From NCBI GenBank assembly GCA_944363755.1, contig CALVVC010000061.1, positions 1-6,252 of the forward strand: a stretch of 6,252 nt of DNA, in the 5' to 3' direction. Numbering within the stretch: the first letter of the stretch is position 1; each line of letters begins with the position of its first letter. The stretch is from an uncultured Bacilli bacterium. Its GTDB lineage: Bacteria > Bacillota_I > Bacilli_A > RF39 > UBA660. A program made the translations under genes and the position numbers. The notes under the pieces were generated by a model that saw only the letters and a program-made list of their open reading frames with translations, was not told the DNA's origin and searched no databases. Below, piece by piece: positions 5,380-6,252 of this stretch.

Positions 5380-5779
5380 TTTTTATTTCACCTTTCCTCT
5401 TTTTTATTTTTGATACTACTATTGGAGATATAAATGTGGTAATGACAACTAAAATCCATAGATTACCTGTTAAAAAGTTATATGAACCTAATAAATCTTT
5501 GATTCCTCCACCCTCACTAATATACATAAATAAATCAAATAGATTCGTTAAAATAAACCAAATTATTCCAAAGATAAAATAATCTGTTTGTTTACAATTT
5601 TTGATTTTTGGTATTAATAAGTATGCTACTACAAATATACATATACTTAAAATAATTCCACTTAATAGTAGTGCAATATCTCCTAATTTAATCAAGATAT
5701 TTTCTCTTAACCCACCATTTATAATTGCTAATGGAATAATTAAAAACCATATTCCTATTGCTTGAATATATTTACTCAT
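5372..5779 (-). CDS. Four-helix integral membrane protein of unknown function
   Basis: The ATG at 5777-5779 is chosen because GGAGG (5788-5792) lies 8 nt upstream. An ATG five codons earlier overlaps that site and is rejected. The 135-aa protein has four hydrophobic segments at about 6-21, 35-57, 66-86 and 105-125 and ends in a basic tail (SKIKKRKGEIKNV), which suggests a cytosolic C-terminus. Recognisable conserved-looking motifs are PLAIINGGLRE at 16-26, SGIIL at 40-44, IPKI at 56-59, and a TGNLW sequence at 104-108 before the last helix. I recall similar uncharacterised Bacillota membrane proteins with PLA-NG-LRE and TGNLW motifs, but no function. It overlaps a tiny upstream frame through ATGA and the downstream 52-aa gene by 8 nt, so these are expressed together. 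Confidence 0.82.
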   Translation of the reverse strand: MSKYIQAIGIWFLIIPLAIINGGLRENILIKLGDIALLLSGIILSICIFVVAYLLIPKIKNCKQTDYFIFGIIWFILTNLFDLFMYISEGGGIKDLLGSYNFLTGNLWILVVITTFISPIVVSKIKKRKGEIKNV

Positions 5780-5907
5780 AATAACAACCTCCATAAATTG
5801 TAATTTGCTAGTGAGTTTTCTATTTTCGTTATATCTACTTTTCCATCCATAATTTTTTCTACAATAAAAATACTATTGCCACTACCTATTATAAGTACAC
5901 CTCTCAA
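5776..5907 (-). pseudogene. Tiny coding-like frame with ATA at the expected start, ATGA overlap with next gene
   Basis: Between two membrane genes one frame stays open and ends in TGA (5776-5778), overlapping the next ATG as ATGA. It has protein-like composition: GSGNSIFIVEKIMDGKVDIT, then KIENSLANYN and WRLLL. A strong GAGAGGTG (5898-5905) lies 5 nt before an in-frame ATA (5890-5892), exactly where a start codon should be. This is the same binding-site sequence used by the gene at 27-416. In-frame alternatives are a TTG at 5905-5907 (43 codons, no binding site) and an ATG at 5848-5850 (24 codons, no binding site). Either the start mutated from ATG to ATA, making this a decaying gene, or ATA is used, or the frame is a remnant of a larger protein. 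The family is not recognised. Confidence 0.38.
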
Positions 5908-5911
5908 ACTA

Positions 5912-6220
5912 CTATTTATTAGTTAATTTAGCTCTTAGTTTATATACATTTATAACTATTAAAACTATTAAAGTAAGAAACATAACCAGTATTAACCAAG
6001 GAACTATCATTTTATCTACTGTTGCTGTATGAAACAAAAACTCTAAGTCTGTACCACCAAAAGCAAAACTACTTTTTCTTGCACAAAACAGATATGTAAC
6101 AACAAGTGTAATCACTGTTAATAACATTTGAATTATACCAAGTTTTTTATTATCATTTATTATTGCAAATATTCCTATTGTAATACCAAATCCAGTTAAT
6201 AATCCGATTATAAAATCCAT
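5912..6220 (-). CDS. Three-helix small membrane protein of unknown function
   Basis: This 102-aa protein has hydrophobic segments at about 2-21, 26-46 and 71-92. Between the second and third is a loop, ARKSSFAFGGTDLEFLFHTA at 47-66, and a basic tail (YKLRAKLTNK) ends it. The loop contains FAFGGTDLEF and H64, polar and glycine-rich features that could be a functional site facing outside. From memory, similar LLTGFGITIGI...FAFGGTD proteins are common in gut Bacillota and uncharacterised. The ATG (6218-6220) is preceded by AAGGAG (6230-6235) at 9 nt, a normal arrangement. The stop at 5912-5914 lies 6 nt before a GAGAGGTG site for a tiny downstream frame. Only 32 bases precede this gene in the window, so its promoter is not visible. 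Confidence 0.8.
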   Translation of the reverse strand: MDFIIGLLTGFGITIGIFAIINDNKKLGIIQMLLTVITLVVTYLFCARKSSFAFGGTDLEFLFHTATVDKMIVPWLILVMFLTLIVLIVINVYKLRAKLTNK

Positions 6221-6252
6221 ATTTATCTTCTCCTTAACAAATTACTATTTAT

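Noticed and set aside
5780..5794. Upstream ATG giving a 140-aa membrane protein
   Set aside because: The ATG is fused to GGAGG (ATGGAGG), which is the binding site for the ATG at 5777-5779.
1..6252. Integron-like cassette array, suggested by many small same-direction genes
   Set aside because: I found no repeated long imperfect palindromes with GTTRRRY and RYYYAAC ends between genes. The only repeated intergenic motif is the 17-bp element, and several genes overlap, which cassettes do not.
1..6252. Toxin-antitoxin or phage-defence system, suggested by XRE regulators beside small proteins
   Set aside because: No recognisable toxin fold, nuclease, ATPase or abortive-infection domain is present. 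Two regulators next to small proteins are not enough to claim a defence system.

Overview
The window is very AT-rich, and every convincing gene lies on the minus strand, so the region reads from the high-coordinate end down to the low end. Strong GGAGG-type ribosome binding sites, heavy use of ATA/AGA codons, TGA used as a stop, XRE regulators and small membrane proteins all point to a low-GC Bacillota. An uncultured gut Bacilli or Clostridia lineage is my best guess, based partly on remembered similarity of several of these proteins to that group. There is no rRNA, tRNA, transposase, integrase or CRISPR array. No gene-free stretch exceeds about 150 bases.

Region A (about 6220 down to 4820) holds three small multi-pass membrane proteins of unknown function (102, 135 and 101 aa). 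Two very small reading frames are woven between them. One is a 52-aa soluble protein that overlaps the stop of the 135-aa gene by 8 nt. The other is an unusual 24-43-codon frame that ends in an ATGA overlap with the same gene; its best-placed start codon is ATA.

Region B (4691 down to 3578) carries two paralogous XRE-family regulators. The upstream one (149 aa) is cytosolic. The downstream one (187 aa) has a transmembrane segment and an outside domain with a CxxC motif. Both genes are preceded by the same 17-bp imperfect palindrome, 16 bp before a TTGMTA hexamer and 69-70 bp before the start codon.

Region C (3575 down to 1632, plus a remnant to 1484) looks like one operon behind the membrane-bound regulator. 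It encodes a nucleoside 2-deoxyribosyltransferase-like protein, an alpha/beta hydrolase with an intact Ser-Asp-His triad, a 217-aa protein of unknown function, an ABM-fold (YgiN-like) monooxygenase and a short coding-like remnant. It ends at a probable intrinsic terminator (about 1464-1492).

Region D (1431 to 1) starts at a probable promoter embedded in that terminator. It encodes a YjbR/MmcQ protein fused to a PUA/EVE-like domain, then a single-pass, four-cysteine membrane-anchored protein and possibly the start of another gene at the window edge.

The most coherent reading is a compact accessory island in which the paired XRE regulators control the enzyme operon and perhaps each other. This regulatory link is inferred from shared upstream DNA and gene order. 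Functions of the membrane proteins cannot be assigned from sequence.
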